A stretch of 7,204 nt of DNA from Gemmatimonadota bacterium (lineage in GTDB: Bacteria > Gemmatimonadota > Gemmatimonadetes > Gemmatimonadales > GWC2-71-9): assembly GCA_004357415.1 (NCBI GenBank), contig SMVY01000160.1, positions 1 through 7,204 of the forward strand, read 5' to 3'. Numbering within the stretch: position 1 is the stretch's first letter; each line of letters begins with the position of its first letter. Both the position numbers and the translations under genes were made by a program. Of the stretch, positions 5,964 to 7,204 are shown piece by piece. The notes under the pieces were generated by a model, which saw only the letters and a list, made by a program, of their open reading frames with translations, did no database searches and had not been told where the DNA came from.

Positions 5964-6981
5964 GGAGGAACTCCACGCGTACCTCGACCAGGCGCTGAGC
6001 CGGTCGCAGTGCGTGGAGATCGAAAGCCATCTCGCGGTGTGTGCCCCATGTCGCGAGCGGCGCGACGACATCGCCGCGTTGCGGGACCGGACCACGGCGT
6101 TGTTGTCGATCTTGGCCCCGCCGACGATCCACACCCCACCGTTTGCTGAACTGCGGCGGCGGCACGTCGAGCGTTCGACACGGCGGCAGCGCATCATTCG
6201 CCGGTCGGCCTGGGCCGCCAGTATCCTGATGGCGTTGGGATTAGGATGGGGCGCCCGGACGTTCGCCCAGGGTGACATCGAAGCCTCGGCAGCTGCCGAG
6301 GAGCTTCCGGCGGCTCCGGTGGAGCTGGCCGCCACGACACCGCCCGTGTCAATCCCGGTCAGCGATCCAGCGCGGGCGGACTCGACCCCGGCCGGCCCGG
6401 TCGACCAATATCCACCCGTGACCAAAGAGCCGGCCGCCGAAACCGCCCTGGCCAACACGGTGGCGCCTCAGCCCAACGCCCCGGCGGGGGACCGCTTCCC
6501 CAGTACCCTGGCGGATCGCTCCCTCAACGAGGAGCCCACGCTGAGAATCACTTCCACCAGCCTCGCCGACCAGGACGAACTGGCGACCGACGGCCTGTGG
6601 CGGTCGCTGTCATGGGACGGCGCCAAGGAACAGTCGGTCGACGAGTGGGTGCCTCGGGTCGACGGGCTCCCCGTAGTGGACGTCCAGGTCAAGGAATCGT
6701 CCGAGGGGAATGCCCAGCGACTGATGGTGGTCTCCCAGCGGCTCCGCACCGGCGAAGTCATCCGGACGTTCTCAGGACCGGCCAACGAAGTGACCGATTT
6801 GTTGGCGCGCCAACCGGGCCAGTCCGTTACCGCATCGCTCCAGATCCTCGACGACGATGACAGCCTGGCGGTAGGCGACAGCCTGATGCGGCAGCGGTCT
6901 CGGGGCACCGAACGGATGCTCGCCATCCAGGGGAGTATCCCGGTCGACTCGCTCCGGGTGCTGTTGTTGAGACTACGCTAG
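5923..6981 (+). CDS. Membrane-spanning zinc-finger anti-sigma factor
   Basis: A 352-residue protein starting at ATG 5923 inside the sigma gene, with GAGG (5916-5919) only 3 nt ahead. Residues 11-50 form a ZAS-type anti-sigma domain: EEELHAYLDQALS, then C30 and the H36-x3-C40-x2-C43 zinc motif in ESHLAVCAPCRE. A basic stretch (78-94) precedes one transmembrane helix at about 96-112 (AWAASILMALGLGWGA), so the N-terminus is cytoplasmic and holds the sigma factor. About 240 residues lie outside: a Pro/Ala-rich low-complexity region to about 200, then a folded-looking domain with LWRSLSWDGAKEQSVDEWVPRVDGLPVVDV and QRLRTGEVIRTF, ending in an Arg/Leu tail. The outer domain presumably senses the signal or receives the protease cut; this is inference. 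It is longer than many simple ZAS proteins. The pairing with the upstream sigma gene is secure from the overlap. Confidence 0.88.
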   Translation: MTDNSFINKRHVPEEELHAYLDQALSRSQCVEIESHLAVCAPCRERRDDIAALRDRTTALLSILAPPTIHTPPFAELRRRHVERSTRRQRIIRRSAWAASILMALGLGWGARTFAQGDIEASAAAEELPAAPVELAATTPPVSIPVSDPARADSTPAGPVDQYPPVTKEPAAETALANTVAPQPNAPAGDRFPSTLADRSLNEEPTLRITSTSLADQDELATDGLWRSLSWDGAKEQSVDEWVPRVDGLPVVDVQVKESSEGNAQRLMVVSQRLRTGEVIRTFSGPANEVTDLLARQPGQSVTASLQILDDDDSLAVGDSLMRQRSRGTERMLAIQGSIPVDSLRVLLLRLR

Positions 6982-7067
6982 GCTAACTAGAAGGCTAAGA
7001 GGCTAAAAGGCTAAAAGGCTAAGGGGCTAAGGGCTAAGGGGGCTAAGGGGGCTAAGAGGCTAAGAGG
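6981..7067 (+). repeat. GGCTAARR short tandem repeat array (left arm)
   Basis: About ten copies of GGCTAA followed by mostly purines begin at 6981, 6993, 7001, 7009, 7017, 7025, 7032, 7041, 7050 and 7058. The spacing is mostly 8 nt, with 7, 9 and one 12. The array begins on the last base of the anti-sigma stop codon. Each unit has TAA on the + strand and TAG on the minus strand, and the 8-nt period spreads stops over several frames of both strands. The last 18 nt (7050-7067) are perfectly inverted at 7187-7204. Confidence 0.9.
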
Positions 7068-7137
7068 GACTTAGGGGTCGAGTTGAGTTGTGCCGTGGGA
7101 CGCTGGCTGGGCGTAAGAAAAGATACCGGTAAAGAGA
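7068..7137. other. Spacer between repeat array and hairpin
   Basis: No supported gene. A tiny frame from GTG 7090 to TAA 7114 would encode eight residues with tryptophans at positions 3 and 7; its ribosome binding site is poor. From 7115 the strand is A-rich up to the hairpin, which gives a T-rich run on the opposite strand. Confidence 0.3.
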
Positions 7138-7169
7138 ACGCCCTCCGGACCAAATGGTCGGGAGGGCGT
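7138..7169. terminator. Strong hairpin, probable bidirectional terminator
   Basis: ACGCCCTCC (7138-7146) pairs with GGAGGGCGT (7161-7169). A G-G mismatch and an inner GACC/GGTC stem close on an AAAT loop. On the + strand it is followed after a few bases by TTTCTGTCTT. On the minus strand the flank reads TCTCTTTACC. Neither T-run is ideal, so termination is likely but not certain. It would end the sigma/anti-sigma transcript, or act as an attenuator for a gene beyond the right edge. Confidence 0.6.
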
Positions 7170-7180
7170 GGTGGTTTCTG

Positions 7181-7204
7181 TCTTAGCCTCTTAGCCTCTT
7201 AGCC
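7181..7204 (-). repeat. Inverted GGCTAAGA array (right arm), cut by window edge
   Basis: Three perfect copies of TCTTAGCC, the reverse complement of GGCTAAGA, sit in an exact 8-nt period and run to the last base. They face the left array, with the hairpin between them. The array probably continues beyond the window. Confidence 0.9.

Noticed and set aside
7138..7180. T-box or tRNA-like RNA
   Set aside because: GGAGGGCGTGGTGG only loosely resembles the T-box antiterminator, and no cloverleaf or specifier stem can be drawn.
6981..7204. CRISPR array
   Set aside because: The units are about 8 nt with no unique spacers, so they do not fit CRISPR repeat-spacer structure.

Overview
The window is GC-rich, densely packed bacterial DNA with short or overlapping gene junctions and several GTG and TTG starts. 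It carries seven protein genes, one of them cut by the left edge. No rRNA, tRNA, insertion sequence or CRISPR array is visible. The lineage cannot be fixed from this sequence. A membrane-anchored c-type cytochrome, bacterial sphingolipid genes, and an ECF sigma/zinc-finger anti-sigma pair with a long extracytoplasmic domain would suit an environmental high-GC phylum such as Gemmatimonadota. A high-GC actinobacterial lineage remains possible.

Left block (2-3676, + strand) is a tight four-gene operon. It holds a serine palmitoyltransferase-type PLP enzyme (5' truncated), a GNAT-fold acyltransferase resembling bacterial ceramide synthase, an extended-SDR NAD(P) reductase resembling CerR, and a PAP2/AUR1-like integral membrane protein. 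Junctions are a 5-nt gap, a 4-nt ATGA overlap and a 10-nt overlap. The gene order follows the order of the bacterial ceramide pathway: condensation, N-acylation, reduction, then a possible head-group step. I read it as a de novo sphingolipid (dihydroceramide) cassette.

Middle (3677-5297). A lipoprotein mono-haem cytochrome c gene lies on the minus strand, converging on the PAP2 gene with only 6 nt between stop codons. Its likely intrinsic terminator sits inside the end of the PAP2 coding sequence. A 244-nt divergent intergenic region follows. After it comes a + strand gene for a 14-cysteine protein with two similar halves, tentatively a duplicated CxxCxxCC (YkgJ-like) metal-binding protein.

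Right block (5409-6981) is an ECF sigma factor overlapped by its membrane-spanning zinc-finger anti-sigma factor. An ECF-type promoter candidate ends almost at the sigma ATG, suggesting autoregulation from a leaderless transcript. The last 223 nt hold no convincing protein gene. They contain about ten GGCTAARR repeats, a strong hairpin, and three inverted copies of the same repeat running off the right edge.
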